Shown here piece after piece: positions 35,205 through 43,814 of a stretch of 43,814 nt of DNA. The position numbers were made by a program, and so were the translations under genes. This DNA is from Thermoanaerobaculaceae bacterium (GTDB taxonomy: Bacteria; Acidobacteriota; Thermoanaerobaculia; Thermoanaerobaculales; Thermoanaerobaculaceae): assembly GCA_013388425.1 (NCBI GenBank), contig JACADV010000028.1, positions 1 to 43,814 on the forward strand, written 5' to 3'. Every line of letters starts with the position of its first letter. Position 1 is the stretch's first letter. Under the pieces are notes generated by a model. It was not told where the DNA came from, searched no databases, and worked only from the letters and a program-made list of their open reading frames with translations.

Positions 35205-37478
35205 ATGGCGAGGGCAACGCGGTGGGTGCTGGCGGCAGTGATGAGCTTCGCCCTGCCCGGGTGGGGCGGGGCAGCCGAATTCTTGGATCTGCTCCCGGCG
35301 CCGGCGGGTGCGGCGGCGGCTCTGGACGCTGCCGCCACCTGGGGGTTCGACTGGGGGGAGGACGTGCCGGACGCCGCACAGCTCGTCAATATGGCCCGGC
35401 GTTTCGCGGCGCTCGCCCCGGAGCGCGTGCGGGTGGTGGAGTACGCTCGCTCCCTGGAGGGGCGTCCCCTCGTCCTGGTGCTGGTTTCAGGTGCGGAGAA
35501 TGTGGCCCGTCTCGACGCGCTCAAGGGCGATCTCGGCCGACTGGCTGAGCCGCAGCTGCTGAGCTCGGGTGAGGCGGAGCGCCTCATGGGCACGCTTCCA
35601 GCCGTGGTCTGGATCGCTGGCACCGTGCACGGTGACGAGGCTTCGGGAGCGGACGCGGGGCTGGCCCTGGCGGCCTACCTGGCAAGCGCGGATACGCCGG
35701 AAGCGGAGCGCATCCGGGCCAAGAGCCTCGTCATCGTGGACCCGCTGCAGAACCCCGACGGGCGGGATCGCTTCGTGGCAGCGCTGCGCCAGAGCCGGGG
35801 GCGAGCGCCGGACGCCGAACCGGCCAGCGCCGAACACCAGCAGCCCTGGCCCGGTGGGCGCTTCTCCCACGACCTCTTCGACCTGAACCGCGACTGGTTC
35901 GTGCTCTCGCACCCGGAAACGCGCGGGCGGGTGGCCGCCATGCTGGAGTGGCACCCCACCGTGGTGGTGGACCTGCACGAAATGGACGCGGAGGAGGCGT
36001 ACTACTTCCCCCCGCCGGCGCCGCCGCTCCACCCCTACCTGTCGTCCAGTCACCCGCCCTTGTGGGACGTGCTGGGGCGGAGCGTGGCAGCCGCCTTCGA
36101 CCGCGTGGGCTGGCGCTACTGGACGCGCGAGGTGTTCGACTCCTTCTACCCCGGGTACGGGGAGACCTGGCCCTCCCTGAACGGTGCGGTGGGGATGACG
36201 TTCGAGCAGGCTTCTCCCCGGGGACAGGTCACGCGACTCGAGGACGGGAGCCGCCTCACCCACCGCGACGCAGTGCGCCACCACCTGCTGGCGGCGTTCA
36301 CCACCTGCCTTACCGTGGCCGACCAGCCCAGCCGCTTCCTGCGGGCGTGGCACGACTACCGGCAGGAGGCGGTGCGCAGCGGGGGGCGGCGTGCTGTGGC
36401 CCTGTCCTGTGCCGATGACCCAGGGCGGGCCGCCGAGCTGGCGGCCCTCCTGGTGCAGCAGGGGGTGGAGGTGTGGCGGCGCAGTGGGGAGGGTGGCTCC
36501 GAGGAGTACCTGGTGCCCCTGGGCCAGCCGGCCGGATTCTTGGCGCGCACCCTGCTGGACCGGCGCACCCCCATGGGCGAGGCGTTCGAGAGCGAGCAGG
36601 TGCGTCGCGATGCGCGGCGCCTGCCGGACCAGATCTACGATATCACGGCCTGGTCGTTGCCCCTGCTGTGGGGTGTTGCTCTGCGGGAGATCGACCCCTG
36701 GATCCCCACCCAGGCTTTCACGAAGGTGAGCAGTGGCGAGCTGCGGCACGGCACGGTGAGCGGCGAGGGGCGGGTGGCGTTTGTGGTGCCGTGGACGGGC
36801 ATCGGCTCGGCCAGGGTGCTGGCGGCTCTCCTGGCAGACGGGGTTCGCGTCGGGGTGGCCGGGAAGCCGTTTCGGATTGCTGGCCGTGCGTTCCAGCGAG
36901 GCGCCCTGGTGATCCGCAGCGCCGATCAGCCGGAGGGGCTGCGGGCGCGACTGGAGGCACTCGCCTCCCGCTGCGGGGTGGATGTGCTGGGTGCGGACAG
37001 CGGCTACGCCGAGGAGGGGATCGACCTGGGTTCCACGTCGGTGCGGTGGGTACGGCCCCCCCGCGTGGCAATCCTGTGGGATTCGCCCACCTCTCCCACC
37101 AGCGCTGGGCAGCTGCGCCACGCTCTTGAAACCACCATCGGGTACCCGGTGACGGTGGTGCGCACCGCCACACTGGCCGTGGCTCGCCTGGAAAACTTTG
37201 ACGTAATCGTCATGCCCGACAGCCGGGGCAACAACGGGTACGCGCGGGTGCTGGGCGAGGGTGGGGCCGCGGCCCTCGCCAACTGGGTGCGCCAGGGGGG
37301 CGTGCTGGTGGGGGTGGGTGGGGCTGCCCGCTACCTCGCCGAGGAGAAGGTGGACTTGCTCGCCTCCAACGCTTTGATGCGGACGAAGAAGAGCGGTGGC
37401 GGTGCGGAGGAGGGGGAGCGCAAGCCCAGCGGCGAGGCGCCGTTCGACCTCAACGCGCACGTGGTGCCCGAGGAGTAG
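35205..37478 (+). pseudogene. M14-family metallocarboxypeptidase, main part (ends at in-frame TAG)
   Basis: The 757-residue product has a signal peptide and an M14 catalytic domain. Zinc ligands are His142 and Glu145 (TVHGDEAS) and His258 (DLHEMD); the catalytic Glu is Glu334 (MTFEQAS). DPLQNPDGRDRF and DLNRDWF are typical. A second domain of about 300 residues follows. It ends VVPEE then TAG, while the same frame stays open and continues for 123 more codons as the expected C-terminus of this family. It therefore looks like a complete gene broken by one nonsense codon; the fragment may still be active because the catalytic half is intact. GAGGGGGAGG precedes the ATG. Confidence 0.7.
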
Positions 37479-37490
37479 GAGCCCCCCGCG

Positions 37491-37850
37491 GTGCCGGGCG
37501 CCATCCTGCGGGTCGTGCTGGACCGAGAGCACCTCCTGGCCGCGGGGTTTCCCGCCGGGGAAGTGGACGTGCTTGTGGATTCGCGGCGGGTGTTCCTGCC
37601 GCTCACCCTGGACAAGGGCCGCAACGTGGGAGTGTATGCCCAGGAGGGCGTCATCCTGCAGTCGGGTTTCCTCCTGGAAGCGTCGCGGAAGCTCTTGGCG
37701 CAAAAGGCGTTCTTCATGGTGCAGGGGCACGGCCGGGGTCGGGTGATTGCCTTTGCCGAGGATCCGAGCGCGCGTGCTGTGAGCCGGGCCAGCCTCCTGC
37801 TCTTCGCGAACGCTGTCTTTTTCGGCCCCACCCTCGAGGGGGCGCTCTAG
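37491..37850 (+). pseudogene. M14 peptidase C-terminal part, downstream of the TAG
   Basis: This 119-codon stretch continues the M14 gene in the same frame, with only EPPA between the TAG and its GTG. It contains VPGAILRVVLDREH, LLAAGFPAGEVDVLVDSRRVF, VILQSGFLLEASRKLLAQKAF and GRGRVIAFAEDPSARA, then LLLFANAVFF. I recognise the last as the closing segment of the long M14 proteins. It could be made separately by reinitiation (GGAG lies 9 bases before the GTG), or not at all. Alone it has no catalytic residue. Confidence 0.6.
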
Positions 37851-37863
37851 GGTTCCCTCCTGC

Positions 37864-37893
37864 TTGGCTGCGGGGGCAGGAACACGGTACGAT
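37864..37893 (+). promoter_or_regulatory. Candidate promoter of the TerC-family gene
   Basis: TTGGCT (37864-37869), 18 bases, TACGAT (37888-37893), about 15 bases before the GTG start. A weak 6-bp inverted repeat (TCCTGC/GCAGGA) overlaps it. Confidence 0.4.
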
Positions 37894-37908
37894 TCCCGGG
37901 GGGGATAG

Positions 37909-38835
37909 GTGGCGGAACTGTCGTGGCTCGTGCTGGCGGTGGTGGTGGGGGGGCTCTTGACCCTCGACCTCGTGGTGTTCCACCGCCACGCCCAGCACGA
38001 GGGCATGCGGAAGGCGGCCTGGTGGAGCGTCTTCTGGGTTGGCATCGGGCTCGTGTTTGCGGTGTTCGTGGGCTTCACCAGGGGGAGCGACGCGGCCTTT
38101 GCGTACCTGACTGCGTTTCTCATCGAGAAGTCGCTCTCTGTGGACAACCTCTTCGTCTTCCTTGCCCTCTTTACCTACTTTGGCATCAAGCCCGAATTTC
38201 AGCACCGCGTCCTCTTCTGGGGCATCGTGGGCGCCCTCGTTACGCGGGGAGTGTTCATCGTTGCCGGTGTGGCGCTCCTGGAGACGTTTCACTTCTTCCT
38301 CTACGTGCTCGGGGCGTTGCTGATCGCCACCGGGGCCCGGCTCGGGTTGGGCGAGGAAGGGGAGGTGCACCCCGAGCGCAACTTGGTGGTCCGCTGGGCC
38401 AGCCGCGTCTTGCCCGTCGCTCGGGCCCACCACGGGGAAAAGTTCGTCGTGCGCCTGGACGGGGTCCTGCACGTCACGCCCATGTTCCTGGCGCTCCTGG
38501 CCATCGAGAGTACGGACGTAATGTTTGCCGTGGATTCGGTGCCGGCCGTGCTGGCGGTGAGTCGCGACGTGTTCGTGGTCTACTCCTCGAATGTCTTTGC
38601 CGTTCTGGGCTTGCGTGCCCTCTATTTCGTTCTGGCCGGGGCGCTGCAGGCGCTGCGCTTCCTGCGCCCCGCCCTGGCGCTGATTCTCGTGTTGGTGGGG
38701 GCGAAGATGTTGCTGGCCGACGTGTTCGATGTCCCTACCGCCCTGTCGCTGGTGGTCGTGGCGATCATCCTGGCCGTTGCCACGGCGGCCTCGCTGCTGT
38801 TTCCGCAGCGTGACAGCAAGCCCACCGCGCCGTGA
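37909..38835 (+). CDS. TerC family membrane protein (Alx-like)
   Basis: The 308-residue protein has about nine membrane segments and the TerC pattern: VFVGFTRGSDAAFAYLTAFLIEKSLSVDNLFVF, LFWGIVGALVTRGVFI, ALLAIESTDVMFAVDSVPAVLA and a SNVFAVLGLRALYFVLA signature. TerC/Alx proteins are linked to tellurite resistance, pH response and manganese export, and to metalation of secreted enzymes. The acidic residues in both paired motifs are intact. No yybP-type riboswitch fits in the 58-base gap upstream. GTG start with GGGGGG just before. Confidence 0.9.
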   Translation: MAELSWLVLAVVVGGLLTLDLVVFHRHAQHEGMRKAAWWSVFWVGIGLVFAVFVGFTRGSDAAFAYLTAFLIEKSLSVDNLFVFLALFTYFGIKPEFQHRVLFWGIVGALVTRGVFIVAGVALLETFHFFLYVLGALLIATGARLGLGEEGEVHPERNLVVRWASRVLPVARAHHGEKFVVRLDGVLHVTPMFLALLAIESTDVMFAVDSVPAVLAVSRDVFVVYSSNVFAVLGLRALYFVLAGALQALRFLRPALALILVLVGAKMLLADVFDVPTALSLVVVAIILAVATAASLLFPQRDSKPTAP

Positions 38836-38847
38836 CGTGCAAACCGT

Positions 38848-38872
38848 GCCTTCTCCCGGAGGTGGGGAAGGC
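38848..38872 (+). terminator. Terminator hairpin after the TerC-family gene
   Basis: GCCTTC-(T)-CCC pairs with GGG-GAAGGC: a 9-bp stem with one bulged T and loop GGAGGT. It lies 13 bases after the stop. The loop carries a ribosome-site-like sequence, so a role in the fumC leader is possible. Confidence 0.45.
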
Positions 38873-38951
38873 GGGGGTGCTGGGAACGGGTTGGGGTGGA
38901 GGGGTGCCGGGTCGGGGCGGTGCCAGCGGGGTGGCCATGGAGAGAGGGACC

Positions 38952-40334
38952 ATGCGGATCGAGCGGGACACCATGGGCGAGGTGGCCGTGCCGGCGGAGG
39001 CGCTGTACGGCGCCCAGACGGCGCGGGCTGTGGCCAACTTCCAGATCAGCGGCTGGCGGATGCCGGCTCGGGTTGTCCGGGCGCTGGCCCTCATCAAGCG
39101 CGGGTTTGCTGAGGCCCACGGGGCTGTGGGTGCGCTGCCCGAGCCGGTCGCTGCTGCAATTGCCGCTGCGGCCGATCGGATCTGGCGGGGCGAACTGGCG
39201 GACCAGTTCCCCGTGGACGTGTTCCAGACCGGTTCGGGAACCTCTACCAACATGAACGTGAACGAGGTGGTGGCGCACCTGGCCGAGCGGTTACTGGGCG
39301 ACAGCGGCCAGTGGCGGGTGCACCCCAACGATGACGTGAACCGCGGACAGTCCTCCAACGACGTAGTCCCCTCGGCGGTGCGCATCGCCACCCTGCTGGG
39401 GCTGCGGCAAGAGCTGGCCGGGGCCATGGGGGCGCTTGCCGCCGAGTTGGCCCGGCTGGCGGAAGAGCACCGGACCACCGTCACCCTCGGGCGCACCCAC
39501 CTCATGGACGCGGTGCCCACCACCTACGGACGGATCTTTGCAGGGTGGGCGACGCGGCTTGCGGAGACGCTGGGGGCGCTGGAGCGGGTCGCCGAACGCC
39601 TCCACGAGCTCCCCCTGGGGGGCACGGCCGTGGGCAGCGGGGTGGGCTGCGAGCCGGGGGTGGTGGAGCGGGTGATCCGCCACCTCGTGCAAGCCACGGG
39701 CCTGCCACTGGTGGTGCATGGGCACCCGGTGGCGGCCATTGCCGGTCAGGAGGCGCTCGTGGCCACTGCCGACGCCCTGGCCGGTGTCGGACGGGTGCTC
39801 TTTTCCCTGGCCAACGACCTGCGGCTGCGGGGTTCGGGCCCCTTTGGCGGGTTGGGGGAGCTGCAGCTCCCGGCCGTGCAGCCAGGCTCTTCCCTCATGC
39901 CGGGGAAGGTCAACCCCGTGATCCCCGAAGCGGTGGCCCAGGTGGCGCTGGAGGTGGAGGGGTTGGCGGCGGCCTGTCGGGGCAGCGCTGCCCTGCAACA
40001 GCTCGACCTCTCCCACGCCACACCCCTTCTGGCGTGGAACTTGGACACGATGATGCGCCTCCTGTCGGCGTCGGCGGTGGCCCTGGCCGGGCGCTGCCTC
40101 CACGGGCTCCAGGTCGATGCAGAGCGGGCGCGGGAGCTCGCGGCCCAGAGCCCGGCGCTGGCCACGGCGCTGGCGAGACGCATCGGCTATGAGGAGGCGG
40201 CACGGGTGGCGAGGGCAGCGCAGGCAGCGCGGGAAAGCGTGGCAACTGCAGCGCGCCGCCTGGGGGTGCTGCCGCCGGAGGAGCTGGACCGCCTCCTGGA
40301 TCTCGACGCCCTCGCCGGCGTGGAACGGGAGTAG
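38952..40334 (+). CDS. fumC: Class II fumarate hydratase
   Basis: FumC hydrates fumarate to malate in the TCA cycle. The 460-residue protein starts MRIERDTMGEVAVP and has YGAQTARAVANFQISG, TGSGTSTNMNVNEV, HPNDDVNRGQSSNDVVPSA, GRTHLMDAVPTTYG, and the superfamily signature GSSLMPGKVNP. Length is normal. An aspartase assignment is less likely given the fumC-like TSTNMN and HPNDDVN sequences. I chose ATG 38952 (GAGAGGG just upstream) because fumarases start at this MRIERD; ATG 38937 would add five residues. Citrate synthase lies 2 kb downstream, but with the rhomboid gene between. Confidence 0.93.
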   Translation: MRIERDTMGEVAVPAEALYGAQTARAVANFQISGWRMPARVVRALALIKRGFAEAHGAVGALPEPVAAAIAAAADRIWRGELADQFPVDVFQTGSGTSTNMNVNEVVAHLAERLLGDSGQWRVHPNDDVNRGQSSNDVVPSAVRIATLLGLRQELAGAMGALAAELARLAEEHRTTVTLGRTHLMDAVPTTYGRIFAGWATRLAETLGALERVAERLHELPLGGTAVGSGVGCEPGVVERVIRHLVQATGLPLVVHGHPVAAIAGQEALVATADALAGVGRVLFSLANDLRLRGSGPFGGLGELQLPAVQPGSSLMPGKVNPVIPEAVAQVALEVEGLAAACRGSAALQQLDLSHATPLLAWNLDTMMRLLSASAVALAGRCLHGLQVDAERARELAAQSPALATALARRIGYEEAARVARAAQAARESVATAARRLGVLPPEELDRLLDLDALAGVERE

Positions 40335-40383
40335 GCGCCGCCCAGCGGAGCGGCAGGACCTAGCGCACCCTCCGCCGGTCGCG

Positions 40384-40389
40384 TATCAT
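40384..40389 (+). promoter_or_regulatory. -10 box of the rhomboid gene
   Basis: TATCAT, 23 bases before the ATG; no clear -35 box. Confidence 0.35.
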
Positions 40390-40412
40390 GCCGTGTCGAG
40401 GGAGAGGATCCC

Positions 40413-42278
40413 ATGCTGATCCCCATCGGCCACGACCAGCAGACGGTGAGGCGCCTGCCGTGGGTGAGCCTCGTCATCATTGGCCTCAACATCCTCGTCT
40501 TCCTCCTGAGCTACGGAGTCGCTCGCCGCGTTGAGGAAGAGGGGGTGCGCCACCTGCGGCAGGCCATCGAGTACTGGCAGGAGCACCCCTATCTGGAGTT
40601 CCCCGAGGCGCTGGTGGCGTTGGCCGTGCCACCGGGAGAGCGCAACAAGTTCCGCACCATGGTGGAAGCGCTGCGGGGCGCCGGCGTCGACGTGGACGCC
40701 GAGAAGCGAGAGGAGGAACAGCTCCGTCTCAACCAGATGGCCCGGGCGGTGCTGGAGGCTCACCAGCAGCACCCGTACCTCTCCTTTGGCCTCGTGCCCG
40801 CCCACATCCGCGTGCTGGGTTTTCTCACCAGCATGTTCATGCACGGCGGGTGGCTGCACCTCCTGTCGAACATGTTCATCCTGTTCCTGGCGGGGCCACC
40901 GGTGGAGGATGCCTATGGACGCCCGGGCTTTGCAGCTCTCTACCTGGTCTCCGGCGTGGTTGCCTCCTTGGCCCACATTGCTCGCTTTCCCGACTCCGAG
41001 TCGGCCCTCATTGGGGCCTCGGGGGCGCTGGCCGGCGTCATGGGAGCCTTCCTCGTCCGCTGCGGGCAAACCAAGATCCGCTTCTTCTACTGGTGGTTCC
41101 TGCGCGGCGGGACCTTCGATGCACCCGCCTGGCTCATCCTGCCGCTCTGGCTGCTGCAGCAGATCTTCTACGGGACGCTCACGAAGGGGGAGGGGGGCGT
41201 TGCCTACTGGGCCCACGTGGGTGGATTCGTCTTTGGAGTGCTGGCAGCGGGGGTGGTGAAGTGGTTCAAGCTGGAGGAGCGGTACGTTCACCCCAAGATC
41301 GAAGCGGAGATAACCCTCCAGCAGCACCCCGCCCTGGTGGAGGGGCTGGAGTTGCTGGCCCGTGGCGAGGTGGAACCGGCGCGGGCAAGCCTCGCTCGTG
41401 CCATTGCCGCCGAACCGGCCAACCCGGACGCCCACCTGGCCATGTGGCAGAGCTACCTCCAGGGGGAGGAACCGCTCCACGGCGTTGACGAGATGGTCAA
41501 GGTGATCGAGATCGAGCTCAAGAAGGGGGAGCTGGGACTGGCCCTGGATCACTGGCGGGAACTGGTGGCCCACACCGGTCTGGGGGGGCCTGCCCCCCTG
41601 CGGTTCCGGCTGGCGAGCCAACTGGCCGAGGCGGGGAGGGTCGAGGCTGCCGAGGTGTTCCGTCACCTGGCGGAGGATGCGGAGGCGGGGCTGCTCGCCG
41701 ACAAGGCGAGGCGACGTTTGGGTCTGCCCGAAACGCCGGCGGCCACGGGAGGCGTGGCGCAGGCACCGCCGCCGACCGAAGGGTGGGGTGGTGCCACCGG
41801 GGCAGAGGCGAAACCGGTGCCAACGGAAGCTCCCGTACCCCCGCCCGAGGAGCCTCCCCCAGTGACGCCGGGGCCGCTGTGGGTGGAGACGAGCAGCCTC
41901 GAGCGGCTGGAAGAAGCGGGGGTGGTGCTGCGCGATGCCGCTGGCGTGAGCGAGGTGCTCCTCTATAGCCTGGTGGATGCCGTGGCCGTCGGCGGCATCG
42001 CCGGTGGGGCGAAACCGTACCTGGTGGTGGATCTGGTGGTGGGATTCGCCACCGAGCGCCGACGGGTGTTCCGCATCCCCTCCACGACCATGGACCCGCG
42101 GCAGGTGCTGGGCTGGTTTGACGCTCGCCCCCTCGAGGCGTTCCAAGAGGTGGTGCGGCGCATCGTGGAGGCCTCCGCGGCCACCCTGTTGCCAGGTCCA
42201 GAGGCCATTGCCAAGCTCCGCATGTTCGATTCGCTGGAGGCGTTCGAAGCGGAGGTGTACGGCATCGAGCGGCCCTGA
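40413..42278 (+). CDS. Rhomboid-family intramembrane serine protease with C-terminal extension
   Basis: The 621-residue protein has a first membrane helix (VSLVIIGLNILVFLLSYG), a charged loop of about 90 residues, then the six-helix rhomboid core: MFMHGGWLHLLSNMFILFL, catalytic Ser203 in GASGA and catalytic His268 in AHVGGFVFG. The Ser-His dyad is intact. After the core come TPR-like helices (about residues 305-440), a Pro/Thr/Glu-rich linker (about 445-490) and a final folded region of about 130 residues starting PLWVETSSLERLEE that I do not recognise. The tail probably lies in the cytoplasm and may select substrates or partners. GAGGGAGAGG precedes the ATG. Confidence 0.85.
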   Translation: MLIPIGHDQQTVRRLPWVSLVIIGLNILVFLLSYGVARRVEEEGVRHLRQAIEYWQEHPYLEFPEALVALAVPPGERNKFRTMVEALRGAGVDVDAEKREEEQLRLNQMARAVLEAHQQHPYLSFGLVPAHIRVLGFLTSMFMHGGWLHLLSNMFILFLAGPPVEDAYGRPGFAALYLVSGVVASLAHIARFPDSESALIGASGALAGVMGAFLVRCGQTKIRFFYWWFLRGGTFDAPAWLILPLWLLQQIFYGTLTKGEGGVAYWAHVGGFVFGVLAAGVVKWFKLEERYVHPKIEAEITLQQHPALVEGLELLARGEVEPARASLARAIAAEPANPDAHLAMWQSYLQGEEPLHGVDEMVKVIEIELKKGELGLALDHWRELVAHTGLGGPAPLRFRLASQLAEAGRVEAAEVFRHLAEDAEAGLLADKARRRLGLPETPAATGGVAQAPPPTEGWGGATGAEAKPVPTEAPVPPPEEPPPVTPGPLWVETSSLERLEEAGVVLRDAAGVSEVLLYSLVDAVAVGGIAGGAKPYLVVDLVVGFATERRRVFRIPSTTMDPRQVLGWFDARPLEAFQEVVRRIVEASAATLLPGPEAIAKLRMFDSLEAFEAEVYGIERP

Positions 42279-42285
42279 ACGATGC

Positions 42286-42310
42286 GGCGGCGTGGTGTTG
42301 CAACGCCGCC
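42286..42310 (+). terminator. Hairpin after the rhomboid gene
   Basis: GGCGGCGT pairs with ACGCCGCC: an 8-bp stem with a 9-base loop, 8 bases after the stop. The -35 box of the next promoter begins in the loop. Confidence 0.5.
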
Positions 42311-42326
42311 AAGAGAGGGGTATCTT
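42298..42326 (+). promoter_or_regulatory. Sigma-70 promoter of citrate synthase
   Basis: TTGCAA (42298-42303), 17 bases, TATCTT (42321-42326). The leader to the ATG would be about 90 bases, long enough for control, but I recognise no riboswitch in it. Confidence 0.55.
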
Positions 42327-42421
42327 GTGAGGGTGAGCGCGAGCACAGCACGTCCGTCCGGTGGGGACGAAGCCGCGGTGGCACCGGGACCTACGCGCAC
42401 CGCGGGATAAGGAGGAAGGGC

Positions 42422-43753
42422 ATGTCGAAACTTAAGGAAACCCTGTTTGCCAAGATCCAAGAGCATCGGCCGCGCACCCAGAAGCTCCTGAAGGAGCACG
42501 GGGACGTCAAGATTGGCGAGGTGACCATTGCCCAAGCCATCGGTGGAGCGCGCGGCGTGCGCTGCCTCGTCACCGACATCTCGTACCTCGATCCTTTCGA
42601 AGGGATCCGGTTCCGCGGCAAGACCATTCCGGAGACCCTCGAGGCGCTGCCCAAGCCGAAGGGCCGCGAATACCCCTTCGTGGAGGCGCACTGGTGGTTC
42701 CTGCTCACCGGGGAAGTGCCGACCCAGGAGCAGGTAGCAGAAGTGGTGGAGGACTTCAAGAAGCGGCGCGCCCTGCCCCAGTACGTGATCGACGTGCTGC
42801 GCGCCATGCCGCGCGACAGCCACCCCATGACCATGTTCTCCGCGGGCATCCTCGCGATGCAGCGCGAGTCGATCTTCGTCAAGCGGTACCAGGAGGGGAT
42901 GAAGAAGGACGAGTACTGGGAGCCCACCTACGAGGACGCCACCAACCTCCTCGCCAAGCTGCCCACCCTCGCCGCCTACATCTACCGAATGAAGTACAAG
43001 GCGGACGTCCATATCCACGCTGACAAGGAGCTCGACTTTGGCGGCAACTTCGCCCACCAGATGGGGTTCCCCCAGCCCTACGACGACGTGGCGAGGATGT
43101 ACTTCATCCTCCACTCGGATCACGAGTCGGGCAACGTCTCGGCGCACACCGGCCACCTGGTGGCGTCGGCGCTTTCGGACGTCTACTACGCCTACTCCGC
43201 CGCCATCGACGGGCTGGCCGGGCCGCTCCACGGCCTGGCGAACCAGGAAGTGCTGCGCTGGATGATGAACTTCCAGAAGAAGCTGGGCGGCAAGGAGCCG
43301 ACCGAGGAGCTGGTGCGGGAAGCGTTGTGGGAGACGCTGCGCGCCGGTCAGGTGATCCCCGGCTACGGCCACGCGGTGCTCCGCAAGACCGACCCGCGCT
43401 ACGTGGCGCAGCGTGAATTCTGCCTCAAGCACCTCCCCGACTACCCGCTCTTCAAGCTCATCGACACGATTTTCAAGGTGGCGCCGGGTGTGCTCACCGA
43501 GCACGGCAAGACCAAGAACCCGTGGCCCAACGTGGACGCCCAGTCGGGTGTCATCCAGTGGTACTACGGCCTCACCGAGTGGGACTTCTACACGGTGCTG
43601 TTTGGCATTGGCCGGGCCATTGGCGTGCTCGCCAACATCACCTGGGACCGCGCCCTGGGCTATCCCATCGAGCGGCCCAAGTCCGTCACCACCAAGATGT
43701 TGGAGGACGTGGCGGCGCAGGCGATCAAGGCGGACGACCTGGGCAGCGACTGA
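42422..43753 (+). CDS. gltA: Citrate synthase, mitochondrial-like type
   Basis: Citrate synthase joins acetyl-CoA and oxaloacetate. The 443-residue protein is closer in motif to the mitochondrial enzyme than to E. coli GltA: SDHESGNVSAHTGHLVASAL, the active-site His in AGPLHGLANQEVL, PGYGHAVLRKTDPRY, and the catalytic Asp in WPNVDAQSGV. GRAIGVLANITWDRALGYP follows, as in the pig enzyme. All three catalytic residues are present. This type is expected to be dimeric and not NADH-inhibited, by family knowledge. AAGGAGGAAGGGC precedes the ATG. The last 61 bases of the window hold only a weak hairpin. Confidence 0.95.
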   Translation: MSKLKETLFAKIQEHRPRTQKLLKEHGDVKIGEVTIAQAIGGARGVRCLVTDISYLDPFEGIRFRGKTIPETLEALPKPKGREYPFVEAHWWFLLTGEVPTQEQVAEVVEDFKKRRALPQYVIDVLRAMPRDSHPMTMFSAGILAMQRESIFVKRYQEGMKKDEYWEPTYEDATNLLAKLPTLAAYIYRMKYKADVHIHADKELDFGGNFAHQMGFPQPYDDVARMYFILHSDHESGNVSAHTGHLVASALSDVYYAYSAAIDGLAGPLHGLANQEVLRWMMNFQKKLGGKEPTEELVREALWETLRAGQVIPGYGHAVLRKTDPRYVAQREFCLKHLPDYPLFKLIDTIFKVAPGVLTEHGKTKNPWPNVDAQSGVIQWYYGLTEWDFYTVLFGIGRAIGVLANITWDRALGYPIERPKSVTTKMLEDVAAQAIKADDLGSD

Positions 43754-43814
43754 CGCACCACGGGCAGTGGCTGCGCCCAAACCTGCACGGACGAGGCGGC
43801 CCGGGGCCCCCCGG

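Noticed and set aside
37476-37478. TAG read as pyrrolysine or another recoded amino acid
   Set aside because: TAG is the plain stop codon of several other genes here, such as those ending at 1092, 4921 and 31790, and no pyl genes are seen.
37851-37908. Manganese (yybP-type) riboswitch before the TerC-family gene
   Set aside because: The 58-base gap is too short and holds a promoter instead.

Overview
The window is GC-rich chromosomal DNA with dense gene packing: about 40 protein genes, many overlapping by 1-44 bases, and no tRNA, rRNA, CRISPR array or transposase gene that I could see. The organism is Gram-negative: it makes Kdo (kdsA, kdsB) and carries a LolA-like lipoprotein carrier, a periplasmic adaptor and several Tat or Sec signal peptides. 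It has a PilT retraction ATPase. The citrate synthase is of the mitochondrial-like type, and M14 and rhomboid proteins carry long extensions. This mix fits Acidobacteriota (perhaps Thermoanaerobaculia or Holophagae) best, but that is inference from gene content and not a placement.

Left part (1-6.3 kb): the 3' end of a spermidine-synthase-like membrane protein; a free methionine-R-sulfoxide reductase; then on the minus strand a DUF362 protein translationally coupled to an AmrS-type radical SAM protein, both with twin-arginine signal peptides; a small zincin; and a divergent nupC-type nucleoside transporter followed by a lipoprotein.

6.3-16 kb is mostly minus strand. The Kdo operon kdsB-pyrG-kdsA has a strong sigma-70 promoter and links CTP supply to CMP-Kdo synthesis. 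It is followed by a 341-base gap holding a strongly folded, probably non-coding RNA (HEARO/omega-RNA-like candidate) and an RmlC-type epimerase. A divergent gene encodes a membrane-anchored beta-sandwich protein. A second minus operon runs from a phospholipase-C-like protein with a leaderless GTG start through purH, a LolA-like gene and a polyprenyl diphosphate synthase. A TPR-like gene follows with its own promoter.

16-25.6 kb: a macrodomain protein, an M17 aminopeptidase with altered active-site residues, an NRDE protein, a MacB-type permease and adaptor without an ATPase, two small proteins, a DUF255 thioredoxin protein, an acetate-type transporter and a methyltransferase.

25.6-43.8 kb is mostly plus strand: pilT (textbook promoter), recX, alaS, a lytic transglycosylase and trpS. 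A minus-strand ECF sigma / double-zinc-finger anti-sigma / membrane protein operon is next. Then come a NifU-like scaffold, a secreted protein, an M14 peptidase split by an in-frame TAG, a TerC-family protein, fumC, a rhomboid protease with a large C-terminal extension, and citrate synthase. The most unusual items are the folded RNA near 7 kb, the altered M17 site, the Tat-tagged radical SAM protein and the TAG-split M14 gene.
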